Shown piece by piece: positions 7,767 to 19,477 of a stretch of 64,000 nt of DNA; position 1 is the first letter of the stretch; each line of letters starts with the position of its first letter. Source of the DNA: Opitutia bacterium (GTDB lineage: Bacteria > Verrucomicrobiota > Verrucomicrobiia > Opitutales > Opitutaceae); NCBI GenBank assembly GCA_947449835.1, contig CANFSZ010000008.1:1-64000 (forward strand). Reading direction: 5' to 3'. Position numbers and translations under genes: made by a program. The notes below the pieces were generated by a model. The model was not told the DNA's origin. It saw only the letters and a program-made list of their open reading frames with translations, and made no database searches.

Positions 7767-10166
7767 ATGATGACGGACTTGCTGGGTCAGGGTGATTTGG
7801 AACCGCCCATGGGCGACCTCTTCACCGCCGCGAAAATCGCCGCGTGTCGTGCGATCTGGACCCGGCCGCTGCTGCAGGAAAATAAAACCCCCGCGCGCCG
7901 CATCATCCACGCCCGCGTTCTGCGGCTGCACGGGCGGGCGCGACTCCATCGTCTCGGCGTACGTAAAGGCCAAGGTTATCACAAATGCGGCAGTCGCCAG
8001 GATCTCGATTGGATCACCGCGCTGCGCATGCTCGTCTTTCGCGGCGGCCGTTGGTTGAACGTGCTCAATTTAAACGACCTCAGAAAACCCCGCGACGGTG
8101 AAACGCTGTGGTTCGATCTCGCTGGCATAGAAACCACGGCCGTCTCCATCGAGATTCGACGCTCCGGGATCGACGAAGGTTGGACGCCATGGAATCTCGC
8201 GGCCACGGGCCTCACGCTCGAGGGCGAGCTCGTCGATCCACTCGGCCCCCGCCTCGAACGTCTCCTCGAGGTGGCGCCCGTCACCCTCACCAGGCTGCCT
8301 CGCGGCGTGACCGCTTCCGTGCACGACGGCCAAGTGCGTTACCGCACGCGCACGTTTGAAGTCGGATTTTTTCTCGCTCGTCCCGGTTTTTCGTTTTTCG
8401 GACTTCACGCTGAAGATACCACCCTCGCCGGCACGAATCTCCTCGCCGCCAAACCCGCTTTTTTCGCGCAAGGCCCGCAACTCCACGAACTCGGCGCGCC
8501 GCCCGCGATCATTCCCGCTGTGCGTTGCGACATCACGGGCACCACCCGCGTGCGCGGCGCGACGGTCGCGTACGATTTCCATGTCGGGACGCAACATTAC
8601 CAACTCACGTGGCGCATCACCGCCGCCGGCCTCACGTTGCGAGCCGCGCGCACCGCCACGCGCGACGCGCTCGCTTGGGTGAGCAGCGCTTGGACGATCG
8701 GCTGCCGCAACAGCGTCGCGCCCTCGCACGCACTTGGCCGACTGATTCAAGCAGGCGAAACGGGCGCTCTCGCGCTTCCGCTGCTGGTCAATTTCCCGCG
8801 CTTCGGCACGTTGGAATTCACCTCAACTTCCCCGCACCTGAGCGCACGAAGCGACTGTTTTCGCCACGCCGACCTCAACGTCCTCGAACTCAAACTCGGC
8901 GAACACGCCACCGCCGAGGGTCTGCATCGTCTGCCGAAAGGCCGCTTCAGCGCCCAACTCACGCTGCGCCCCAAAAGACCACCAGCCACCCTCCGCGCGC
9001 GCGCACCCGCCGTCGTAAAACGCGCCCTCGCGCGCACGTATTTCACCGCGCTCACGTTTCGCGCCGACACCGGCACACTCAGCAACAACGGCGCCTCCAT
9101 GCATTGCCCCATCTGCATGGACACATGGGCCGCGGTCACGCCGCCGATGCCCGCGCTCCTTCCCGGATTTCCCGCGAGCGAGCTACTGCGTTACTCGCTC
9201 GAGCGCTGGCTCGACGGTGGCCCCGGCTACGCCGCCGGTCGGCTCTTGCAAGACGGGCGCGCCCATGATGCCGCCGACGAATACCTGATGACGGGCACCT
9301 CCGCCCTACGCGGACTCGGTAATTTTTTACAAAAGACCGCCGACCGCGCGTGGTTCAAAAAATACCGCTCGCGCATCCTCCAGCTCCTCGCGGAAGCCCA
9401 AGACCGCGATCTCGACGGCGATGGCCTCATCGAAAGCGCGTACCGCACCGGCACGAGCGGCAGCGGCCAATGGAGCACGTGCTGGTACGACGTCGTCTCC
9501 TTCGGCTGGAAGGATGCTTTCGCCAACGCGATCCTCTACGGCGCCCTGCACGAACTCGCTCCCGCTCTCCGCAAATTCGGCCTCAATACCAAAGCCGCTG
9601 CGATCGAAACCTGGGCGGAGAAATTAAAACGCAATTACGCGGCCGCGTTTTGGAACGAGCCGACGGGTTGGTTCGGCGGCTGGCGTTGCCAACACGGGGA
9701 GTTGCACGACCACGCCTTCCTCGCCGTCAACGGTGCCGCCGTGTGCGCCGGCCTCGTCGAACCCGCCCGAGCGAAAGCGCTCCTCCAACGTCTCCTCGCT
9801 GAAGCCCAACGCGTCGGTCTGCCCGACGCCGCGCTCGGGCTGCCGGGAAATCTGCGCTCCATCCCCGATCACGATCTTGCCGACATCATGCAAGGTTACC
9901 CGCTCGGTTATTATCAAAACGGCGGCCGCACTCATGTGCAGACGCGGCACTGGGTGATGGCGTTGTACCGCGTCGGTTTGAAACGCGAGGCCGATGCGTT
10001 GCTCGAGCGACTCTGCGTGGGTTTTGCCGATGCGCTCGTCTTTGGCGGCAACCAAAGCGGCGTGGACTGGCGCTATTGGGACGACCGGCCGTGCGGGTAC
10101 GAAGGCTTGCTCACCGATCAATTCGGCGTGCTCGAAGCGATTTTCCACCGCTGGGGCCGCCGGTGA
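7767..10166 (+). CDS. Six-hairpin glycosidase-like protein (GH116 / amylo-1,6-glucosidase-type (alpha/alpha)6 barrel)
   Basis: RDLDGDGLIESAYRTGTSGSGQWSTCWYDVVSFGWKDAFANAILYGALHELAPAL... resembles D.DGDG.P...T.YD...GWKDA.; N-terminal start uncertain. Confidence 0.6.
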   Translation: MMTDLLGQGDLEPPMGDLFTAAKIAACRAIWTRPLLQENKTPARRIIHARVLRLHGRARLHRLGVRKGQGYHKCGSRQDLDWITALRMLVFRGGRWLNVLNLNDLRKPRDGETLWFDLAGIETTAVSIEIRRSGIDEGWTPWNLAATGLTLEGELVDPLGPRLERLLEVAPVTLTRLPRGVTASVHDGQVRYRTRTFEVGFFLARPGFSFFGLHAEDTTLAGTNLLAAKPAFFAQGPQLHELGAPPAIIPAVRCDITGTTRVRGATVAYDFHVGTQHYQLTWRITAAGLTLRAARTATRDALAWVSSAWTIGCRNSVAPSHALGRLIQAGETGALALPLLVNFPRFGTLEFTSTSPHLSARSDCFRHADLNVLELKLGEHATAEGLHRLPKGRFSAQLTLRPKRPPATLRARAPAVVKRALARTYFTALTFRADTGTLSNNGASMHCPICMDTWAAVTPPMPALLPGFPASELLRYSLERWLDGGPGYAAGRLLQDGRAHDAADEYLMTGTSALRGLGNFLQKTADRAWFKKYRSRILQLLAEAQDRDLDGDGLIESAYRTGTSGSGQWSTCWYDVVSFGWKDAFANAILYGALHELAPALRKFGLNTKAAAIETWAEKLKRNYAAAFWNEPTGWFGGWRCQHGELHDHAFLAVNGAAVCAGLVEPARAKALLQRLLAEAQRVGLPDAALGLPGNLRSIPDHDLADIMQGYPLGYYQNGGRTHVQTRHWVMALYRVGLKREADALLERLCVGFADALVFGGNQSGVDWRYWDDRPCGYEGLLTDQFGVLEAIFHRWGRR

Positions 10167-10197
10167 TTCCCGTTAGCCCCGACGCGGGCACGATCGT

Positions 10198-11631
10198 TTA
10201 GGCGGAAAACTCTTTCGCCAACTCGAGCCCGAAATAGCCGCGGGCGTTGGCGAAACAGATGTTTTTCACCATGCCGCCGACGAGCGCCATGTCGTGGGGG
10301 ATCTCGCCGCGCGCGATGTCGCCGCCGAGGAGATTGCACAACGTGCGCCGGAAATACTCGTGACGCGGATAACTGAGGAAGCTGCGCGAATCCGTGAGCA
10401 TACCGACGAAGCGCGAGAGCAGGCCGAGGTTGGAAAGCGAGTTGAGTTGCCACTCCATCGCTTCCTTCTGGTCGAGAAACCACCAGCCGCTGCCGAATTG
10501 GATTTTTCCGGGAATGGTGCCGTCTTGGAAATTTCCAATCATCGTCGCCATGACGTAATTGTCGGCGGGATTGAGATTGTAGATGACCATGCGCGGGAGC
10601 TGGTCGGTGGCGTCGAGCGCATTTAAGTAGCGCGAGAGCGCGACGGCCTGCGGGAAATCGCCGATGGAATCAAAGCCGGTGTCGGGCCCGAGCTTGGTGA
10701 GGAGGCGGGTGTTATTATTGCGGAGCGCGCCGAGGTGGAGCTGCTTCGTCCAGCCGCGCGCGGCGTCCCAGCGACCGAGCTCAAGCATGAGATACGAGCC
10801 GTAACGCGCAATGTCTTCGGCGGACGGCACGCGACCGGCGCGGGCCGCGTCAAAAACAGCTTGCGCCTGCGCGTGCGTGCACGGTTCGGCGAGCGCCGAT
10901 TCGAGGCCATGATCAGAGACGCGGCCGCCGATGGCGTGAAAATCGTCATGACGTTTTTTCAACGCGCCGAGGAAATCGTCAAACGTGCGCACGCCGTTAG
11001 CTGCGAAGGAACCGCCGGCCGCACCCGCGAGTTTTTCCATGTAAGCGTTGAACACCGCGGGGGCGCCCACGGCGAAGGCCTTGTCGGGCCGAAAGGTCGG
11101 ATACACGCGGGTCTTCAAACCACTGGCGCGGATCTGCTGGTGGAGCTCAAGCGAGTCGGCGGGATCATCGGTCGTGCAGACGACGGCGACGTTGGAGTTG
11201 GTCAGAAAATCGTGCACGCGCATCGTGGCCAACTGCGGATTGGCGCGTTCCCAGATGGAGTCAGCGCTCGCCGGGTTGATGATGTCGGTGATACCGAAAT
11301 AGCGGGCGAGCTCGAGGTGCGACCAATGGTAAAGCGGGTTGCAGAGCGTGTGCGGCATGGTCGCGCACCAAGCGTCGAATTTCTCGCGCGGAGTGGCGTT
11401 GCCGGTGATGAGGCGCTCGGAGACGCCGTTGGTGCGGAGAGCGCGCCATTTATAGTGATCGCCCCCGAGCCAGATCTCGGCGAGGTCGGCGAAGCGGTGG
11501 TTGTTGGCGATCTGCGCGGGCGGCAAATGGCAGTGGTAATCGTAGATCGGTTCGTTTTTCGCGAACGTGTGGTAAAGCTCGCGAGCAGCTGGGGTGGAAA
11601 GCAGGAAGTCGTCGTGGATGAATGCGGCCAT
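10198..11631 (-). CDS. uxaC: Glucuronate isomerase
   Basis: FIHDDFLLSTPAARELYHTFAKNEPIYDYHCHLPPAQIANNHRFADLAEIWLGGDHYKWRALRTNG. Confidence 0.95.
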   Translation of the reverse strand: MAAFIHDDFLLSTPAARELYHTFAKNEPIYDYHCHLPPAQIANNHRFADLAEIWLGGDHYKWRALRTNGVSERLITGNATPREKFDAWCATMPHTLCNPLYHWSHLELARYFGITDIINPASADSIWERANPQLATMRVHDFLTNSNVAVVCTTDDPADSLELHQQIRASGLKTRVYPTFRPDKAFAVGAPAVFNAYMEKLAGAAGGSFAANGVRTFDDFLGALKKRHDDFHAIGGRVSDHGLESALAEPCTHAQAQAVFDAARAGRVPSAEDIARYGSYLMLELGRWDAARGWTKQLHLGALRNNNTRLLTKLGPDTGFDSIGDFPQAVALSRYLNALDATDQLPRMVIYNLNPADNYVMATMIGNFQDGTIPGKIQFGSGWWFLDQKEAMEWQLNSLSNLGLLSRFVGMLTDSRSFLSYPRHEYFRRTLCNLLGGDIARGEIPHDMALVGGMVKNICFANARGYFGLELAKEFSA

Positions 11632-11675
11632 GGGGGAATCTAAGAGTTGTGGTTCAGGGACGTTCGCGGGGCGAC

Positions 11676-13541
11676 TCAGGCTTTGGCAATATCGTTAAGC
11701 ATCGCGGCGAGGTCGGTATAGCCAGCGAGACGCGTTTCGGCGGCGGTGCACGTCGCAGCGGAGGCGAGGCCGGTGTTGCGCGCGAGGAACAGGATGTAAG
11801 CGGCGATATTTTTCGCGAAGTTGAGGCGACCCTCGTCGCTGATCGTGTAAAAGCGGGCGCGTTGGCGGTAACCGGCGGGCGTGTGATCGCCGAGTGCGGC
11901 TTTCTCGGCGCGACCGTCGGCGGCGAGCACGTGGAGGAAATTATATTCAAACCAGAACATATGTTCCGGGCTCGGCGTGAGCGCTTCAAGCGCGGTGCGC
12001 GTAGCGGCTGGGCTGGCGAAGACGTCGGTGCCGTGGCCGGATTTCGCGAGGGCGTCGGTGATGAAAACGCGGGCCATTTTCTGCTCGGTAGCGTCGGTGC
12101 TGTAAGCGCCGAGCAGCGCGAGCTCGAGGGTGAAGCGGTACCAATCGCCCCACAGCGCTTGGTCGGCGGAGTTTTTTGAAGCGAAAAGTCCGCGGCCCAT
12201 TTCGTAGGTGTAGCGGCCGCTGGTTTTGATCTCGAGTCGGCCGCCGGTGACGGCGCCCATGACTTGATAATTTTCGGCGGATTTGCCGGAGCCTGAGTGA
12301 AAACCGATGCTCGCGCCAAAGTTCGCGCAGACGGCCCATTGTTTTTCAATGAGCGTGCGGAGCGCGGCGTTATCTGGGTAAGGCATGTTTTTCTGAAAAC
12401 CAAACGCCGGAGCAACGAAGTGGATTTTCATCCCGAGGGCTTCGCAGAGCGCGAGCATGATGGCGGTCGTCTCGGGCGTGGTGAGGCCGGGCAATTCATC
12501 GATCGAGAGTTCGCGCAGATACGCGCGGCCGACCTCGGTCGTGAAGGCTCGCGCGCGGGCCGCGGTGTATTTGCCGTCGCGGACTTTCATTTTTTGCAGC
12601 GACGGCCAGACGTAGGCGAGGAGCTTGGCGAAATCGGTTTCGTTGAGCGTGAGGCCGGCTTGGGCGACGCGAGCTTTGACCGTAGCGATGAGCGCGGCGG
12701 GGACGTGCGCGGCGCACCACGCGGCGGCATCGTCGGCGACCTTCGTCTGAGCGAGCTCGGGCGAGAGATCGAACGTGATGTAGCTGGCCAGCACGCAGCC
12801 TGTGACGAGGGCGTCTTCGCGACTGTCGAATTTACCGCCGATGGGCTGGTGATCGGCGTTGAACGACCAGGCGATGCCGCGCGTGTGGAAACCGGTTTTG
12901 AGTTTTGAAAGCACGCAGCCGTGGCTCATGCCTTCGACGCTTTGGCCTTGGTGGCCTTCGGGGACGTTGGTGCCGATGAAGGGAAACGGCACGGTGTCGA
13001 GTTTACCGGCGAGCATTACGTCGGTGTCGTAAACGAGTTCGCGCGGAATAGAGTTTTGGTTGGCGGTGACGCCGATGCCGAGTTGCGCCATCGCCCACTC
13101 CACCGCGGGCCAATGCAACGTCGTGAAACGCGCACCGATGCCGAGCGTGCTGCGGCCGAGTTGCTCCGTGGCGCTGGGGAAAATCGTGGACTGCGGGTTG
13201 TGCGCTTGGATCAGGTTTTTCAACCGGAGGAGATTGGCGAAGGTCGCCGGGAATATGGCCGCGGCGTCGGCGAGAGCCACACCGTCGGCGAGGGTGGTAA
13301 CCGCGGCCGCGCCCGTGCGGGCATCGAGGCGCCACGCGCAATCGCCCGTCGCCGCATCTTCGAGCAACACCCAGTTGCCGGCGGCCGTTTCAAAGCGGCT
13401 GTGCAGCCACGCATGGATCGGCTGCGCGTTTTGGATCGCGCTCCTCAACGCTGGCCAGTCCAGACAGAAATCGGGCGACACGCACGGGTTGGTGGCGATG
13501 CGCAGATTATTTTGCAGGAGGAAAGTGTTGATGGCGGACAT
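11676..13541 (-). CDS. uxaE: Tagaturonate/fructuronate epimerase-like protein (UxaE family)
   Basis: ANFGASIGFHSGSGKSAENYQVMG, overall UxaE-like; adjacent to uxaC in the same orientation. Confidence 0.6.
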   Translation of the reverse strand: MSAINTFLLQNNLRIATNPCVSPDFCLDWPALRSAIQNAQPIHAWLHSRFETAAGNWVLLEDAATGDCAWRLDARTGAAAVTTLADGVALADAAAIFPATFANLLRLKNLIQAHNPQSTIFPSATEQLGRSTLGIGARFTTLHWPAVEWAMAQLGIGVTANQNSIPRELVYDTDVMLAGKLDTVPFPFIGTNVPEGHQGQSVEGMSHGCVLSKLKTGFHTRGIAWSFNADHQPIGGKFDSREDALVTGCVLASYITFDLSPELAQTKVADDAAAWCAAHVPAALIATVKARVAQAGLTLNETDFAKLLAYVWPSLQKMKVRDGKYTAARARAFTTEVGRAYLRELSIDELPGLTTPETTAIMLALCEALGMKIHFVAPAFGFQKNMPYPDNAALRTLIEKQWAVCANFGASIGFHSGSGKSAENYQVMGAVTGGRLEIKTSGRYTYEMGRGLFASKNSADQALWGDWYRFTLELALLGAYSTDATEQKMARVFITDALAKSGHGTDVFASPAATRTALEALTPSPEHMFWFEYNFLHVLAADGRAEKAALGDHTPAGYRQRARFYTISDEGRLNFAKNIAAYILFLARNTGLASAATCTAAETRLAGYTDLAAMLNDIAKA

Positions 13542-13685
13542 GAGATGATTTTCTGAGTTTAAAAGAGGAGCGCACTACGTAAAACGGTCGGGAGGCGGTT
13601 GGCGCGAGCGGTGAAAAGAAAAGCTCCGCAGATTTCCGCTGCGCTGACAACACTCGGATTCGTGTCCGCGGAGGTTGATCGCGAC

Positions 13686-14171
13686 TTACCACTTGTCCGC
13701 AGTATCGCGGATCAACTGCTGCAAAATCGGGAAGCGCAGCTCGCCGTAATTCATCGCGTAGCGCAGTTGCCCTTCGCGAAAAATCCACGTCGTCGGCAGC
13801 CACGTAATGGGCAAACCGAGAAATTGCGTCATGCGCTCATCGCCCGTGCGCGCGGCGTTTGGATGGAGCAGGAGCTCGAAGTTGGATTGGGCGCCGACGC
13901 CGTTTTTGGCGAGAAGCTCGCGGCCGATTTCGTTGTGCCAGCTCGTGATGAAGATGAATTGCACCTCGGCGTTGGTGTCGATGAACGTGCTCCAGCCATT
14001 TTTCGCGAGCTCAGCGCCGCAGTTGGAGCACCAAGGCGCCCAAAAATGCACGACCGTGATTCTAGGGGACTTGATCGACTCAGCGACGTGTTTTTCGATC
14101 GGCAACAGTTCCGCCGCACGGGCCGAAAAAGCCAGAGCCACCCAAAAACCTAGGTAGAAAAAAATTTTCAT
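13686..14171 (-). CDS. Secreted thioredoxin-like protein
   Basis: Signal peptide; VVHFWAPWCSNCGAELAKN (WCxxC). Confidence 0.8.
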   Translation of the reverse strand: MKIFFYLGFWVALAFSARAAELLPIEKHVAESIKSPRITVVHFWAPWCSNCGAELAKNGWSTFIDTNAEVQFIFITSWHNEIGRELLAKNGVGAQSNFELLLHPNAARTGDERMTQFLGLPITWLPTTWIFREGQLRYAMNYGELRFPILQQLIRDTADKW

Positions 14172-14244
14172 CGCACGACGGATACGCAACCGCCCGCGGA
14201 GTGCAATTACCCGTTGTGTCATTTTCGGGATTGCGCGCGCTTCC

Positions 14245-16605
<2,361 letters not shown>

Positions 16606-16671
16606 TCATTAGATAAGATACGCGTAAAATTCAGGGGAGCCTTTTGAGGCGATCGGGAGTCAGATGGGGTG

Positions 16672-17058
16672 ATGAAAAACCAAAAAATTCTCCCCACCCC
16701 CGAAATCCTGGCCGCCAAAGTTATCGTTCGCGGCATCCACCTTGACCTCACCCCTGCGCTCCGCACGTACGCGGAGGGCGTCGCCGAGCGCCTCCTCCGC
16801 CACAACGAGCACCTCATCCGCGTCCGCCTCGACATCGAGCTCGATCACACGCGCGCCGTCGGCGACCAATTCATCGCCAAGGGCCACTTAGAAATCCGCG
16901 GCCCCGATCTGATCGCCAGTGTCGAAAGCGACGATGCTTACAAATCCCTGGATCTACTCGCCGACAAACTCGACGGCAGCCTACGCCGCCTCCACGGGAA
17001 ACACAAAAGCCACCGCCACGACGGCGCCATTGAGCCCGTCGAAGGCGTCGTGCTTTAA
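16672..17058 (+). CDS. hpf: Ribosome hibernation promoting factor / sigma-54 modulation protein family
   Basis: VIVRGIHLDLTPALRTYAEGVAERLLRHNEHLIRVRLDIE...DDAYKSLDLLADKLDGSLRRLHGK. Confidence 0.8.
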   Translation: MKNQKILPTPEILAAKVIVRGIHLDLTPALRTYAEGVAERLLRHNEHLIRVRLDIELDHTRAVGDQFIAKGHLEIRGPDLIASVESDDAYKSLDLLADKLDGSLRRLHGKHKSHRHDGAIEPVEGVVL

Positions 17059-17101
17059 ACCGCGCGCCACGCGCGCCCGCCGACGCGCCGAGAGCTAGGG
17101 C

Positions 17102-17845
17102 TCAACGATAGGGCTGGTGCAATTCCACCGGCTTGCTCTTGGCGCGTAGGCGCAAGTTCAGCATCTCCACCCCGAAGGCGAAGGACATGGAGAAATAAAT
17201 ATAGCCTTTCGGAATGTGCTGGCCGAGCGCCTCGCCCACCAGCGTCACGCCAATCAGAATCAGGAAGCTCAAAGCCAACATTTTCAAGGTCGGATGCCGG
17301 TTCACGAAATCACTGATCGCTCCCGCAAACGCCAACATCACGCCGAGTGCTAAGACTACCGCCGTGATCATGATCCACAGCTGGCTGACCATCCCGACCG
17401 CCGTGATCACCGAATCGAGCGAGAATACCACATCGAGCATTAAAATTTGCAAAATCGCTCCGCGAAACGAGGCGACTTTGCCGCCCGCCGTCGAATGTCC
17501 GTCCACGCCTTCGAGTTTCTCGTGCACCTCGACCACGCTTTTGCCGATCAGGAAAAGCCCGCCGAGCAGCAAGATCAGGCTCTTGCCCGTGATCCCGACC
17601 TCAAGGATCGGCAGCACAAACAACACCTTCGTCAGGCTCATCAGCCACGAAATACTAAACAGCAGCAAAATGCGCGTCACCAGCGCCAGCATGAGCCCGA
17701 GCTGACGCGCCTTGGCCTGCTGCTCCTTAGGTAACTTGCCCGCGAGGATCGAAATAAAGATCACGTTATCGATACCAAGCACGATTTCCAAGCCGGTGAG
17801 CGTGAGCAGCGAAATCCAAACCTGCGTATCGGTAAGCAATTCCAT
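17102..17845 (-). CDS. TerC family integral membrane protein
   Basis: GLEIVLGIDNVIFISILAGKLP..., MLDVVFSLDSVITAVGM. Confidence 0.9.
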   Translation of the reverse strand: MELLTDTQVWISLLTLTGLEIVLGIDNVIFISILAGKLPKEQQAKARQLGLMLALVTRILLLFSISWLMSLTKVLFVLPILEVGITGKSLILLLGGLFLIGKSVVEVHEKLEGVDGHSTAGGKVASFRGAILQILMLDVVFSLDSVITAVGMVSQLWIMITAVVLALGVMLAFAGAISDFVNRHPTLKMLALSFLILIGVTLVGEALGQHIPKGYIYFSMSFAFGVEMLNLRLRAKSKPVELHQPYR

Positions 17846-17923
17846 AATAGCGCGATTTCAGTACACCCGCCCCAATTCGGTCAATCCGACTTGGTCAAAA
17901 TCGGCCCACGGCGCCGAAAAATT

Positions 17924-18871
17924 TTACACTCCCACCCACGCCAGCCCCAGCCGTAACCACAGCGGAATCGTCAACAACCCCAGCCCCGTCGTACCGAGCA
18001 CGATCTGCACCGCCGTCAACGGCTGCCCGCCATAATGCCGCGCCACGATGATCGGGACCACCGCCGCGGGCATCGCCGCTTGCACCAGCAGTACGCGTTT
18101 CAACTCTACCGAAAGCGGCAGCCACTTCGCCGCCGCCAATATCAACAGCGGCAACAACACCAGCCGCACCCCACACGCCCAAAGCGCGATCTTCGGCTGC
18201 ACCAGCGCCCGCACATCGCCGAGGTAATTCGCCAAACTCACGCCCGTCATCAAAACCCCCAGCGGAATCGCGCACACCGCCAGCGAATGCACCAGATCGA
18301 TTAAAATTTTCGGCAGATACGGCGCCGCTCCCGCGAGGTTCAAAATCAGCGCCACCACCAAGGTGATGACGATCGGGTTCACCAGCTTCCGCCAACCTTC
18401 GCGCAACGATAGCCCGCTCAAGACCAACACGCCCACCGTCCACAACGCCGCCTCCACGCCGACATTATGCACGAGCAACACGCCGCGACTCTCCGGCCCC
18501 CAGATGCCCGCCATGATCGGCAACGGCAGATAACCATAATTCGCGATCCCCGCCGTCAGCGCAAAGGTCCGCAATCCCGTCCCCGCCGTGAGCCCCGCCC
18601 AACGCCCGACGACGCGGGCCAGCAAGATCCCGCCCGCCGTCGCGACGAAGCCCATCAACGGCGGCAACACCACGTTGTTCGCCGCCTGCAACGCCGCGTT
18701 GCCCGTCACCGATTCAAAAATGAGACACGGGAAACACACGTTCACCACCAGCCGCAGCAAACTCGTCTCCGCCTCGCCCTCGATCCAATGCACCCGCCGC
18801 ACCACGACCCCGATCGCGATCAACGCAAACACCGGGAGAATCAACTGCAGCAATTGCCAATAAGACATCAT
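17924..18871 (-). CDS. AEC (auxin efflux carrier) family transporter
   Basis: LILPVFALIAIGVVVRRVHWIEGEAETSLLRLVVNVCFPCLIFESV. Confidence 0.85.
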   Translation of the reverse strand: MMSYWQLLQLILPVFALIAIGVVVRRVHWIEGEAETSLLRLVVNVCFPCLIFESVTGNAALQAANNVVLPPLMGFVATAGGILLARVVGRWAGLTAGTGLRTFALTAGIANYGYLPLPIMAGIWGPESRGVLLVHNVGVEAALWTVGVLVLSGLSLREGWRKLVNPIVITLVVALILNLAGAAPYLPKILIDLVHSLAVCAIPLGVLMTGVSLANYLGDVRALVQPKIALWACGVRLVLLPLLILAAAKWLPLSVELKRVLLVQAAMPAAVVPIIVARHYGGQPLTAVQIVLGTTGLGLLTIPLWLRLGLAWVGV

Positions 18872-18950
18872 GAGAAAAGGGCGCCCATCACAAAACCCGA
18901 ACCCCCGTCCCGCAAGCGCCAAGCCTCAGCCGGCGTTTTAACCGCGCCAC

Positions 18951-19226
18951 TTATTTTTTCCCGCCCGCCGCGTCATCGCCGCCCCACTGCCAGCGCGGCG
19001 GTTCGCCCTTCCACCAACACACTGCCACCAATACCGCTGACAGCGCCAACGAGTATAAAACAAAAAACGGCGCGAACCGCTTCGAATGCTCGATCACCAA
19101 AGCCCCGCCCCCCAACAACACGACGTAAGCCACCGTCACTACCCAACCTTGCCAGCACGTCGGCAAACCCCAGCCCCAGCCAAACGTCTTCGCCGGAAAC
19201 CAATAGTTTTTCGGAGGTGTAGTCAT
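18951..19226 (-). CDS. Small hypothetical membrane protein
   Basis: MTTPPKNYWFPAKTFGWGWGLPTCWQGWVVTVAYVVLL..., two TM segments. Confidence 0.6.
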   Translation of the reverse strand: MTTPPKNYWFPAKTFGWGWGLPTCWQGWVVTVAYVVLLGGGALVIEHSKRFAPFFVLYSLALSAVLVAVCWWKGEPPRWQWGGDDAAGGKK

Positions 19227-19246
19227 GGATTTCAGCCCGACGAAAT

Positions 19247-19437
19247 TCACTTCAAGTTGCGATCAATTTCATCACGCTGCTGCCGATACTGCGCCGGCGT
19301 GATCTGGCCTTTTTCAAGGCGGCCTAGTTTCGCCGCGTCATCTCGCCATTTACCATCTGGCTCACGCAGCCCGCCCAAAACCAACATCCCGTGAAACCGA
19401 GCACCACCAACAACAACTGCTTCTTAAATTACGTCAT
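19247..19437 (-). pseudogene. Degraded small SHOCT-like membrane protein gene (nonsense + frameshift)
   Basis: Minus strand: MT*FKKQLLLVVLGFTGCWFWAG in one frame, then DGKWRDDAAKLGRLEKGQITPAQYRQQRDEIDRNLK* in another. Confidence 0.55.
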
Positions 19438-19477
19438 ATGAGTCGGCCAACACCCGCGCTGTTTGTGATCAAAACAA

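Noticed and set aside
16660-16887. 75-aa minus-strand ORF antisense to hpf
   Set aside because: The plus-strand HPF call is supported by clear family motifs.
17846-17923. Possible yybP-ykoY (Mn) riboswitch upstream of the TerC gene
   Set aside because: Only ~80 bp of intergenic sequence and no recognisable riboswitch core by eye.
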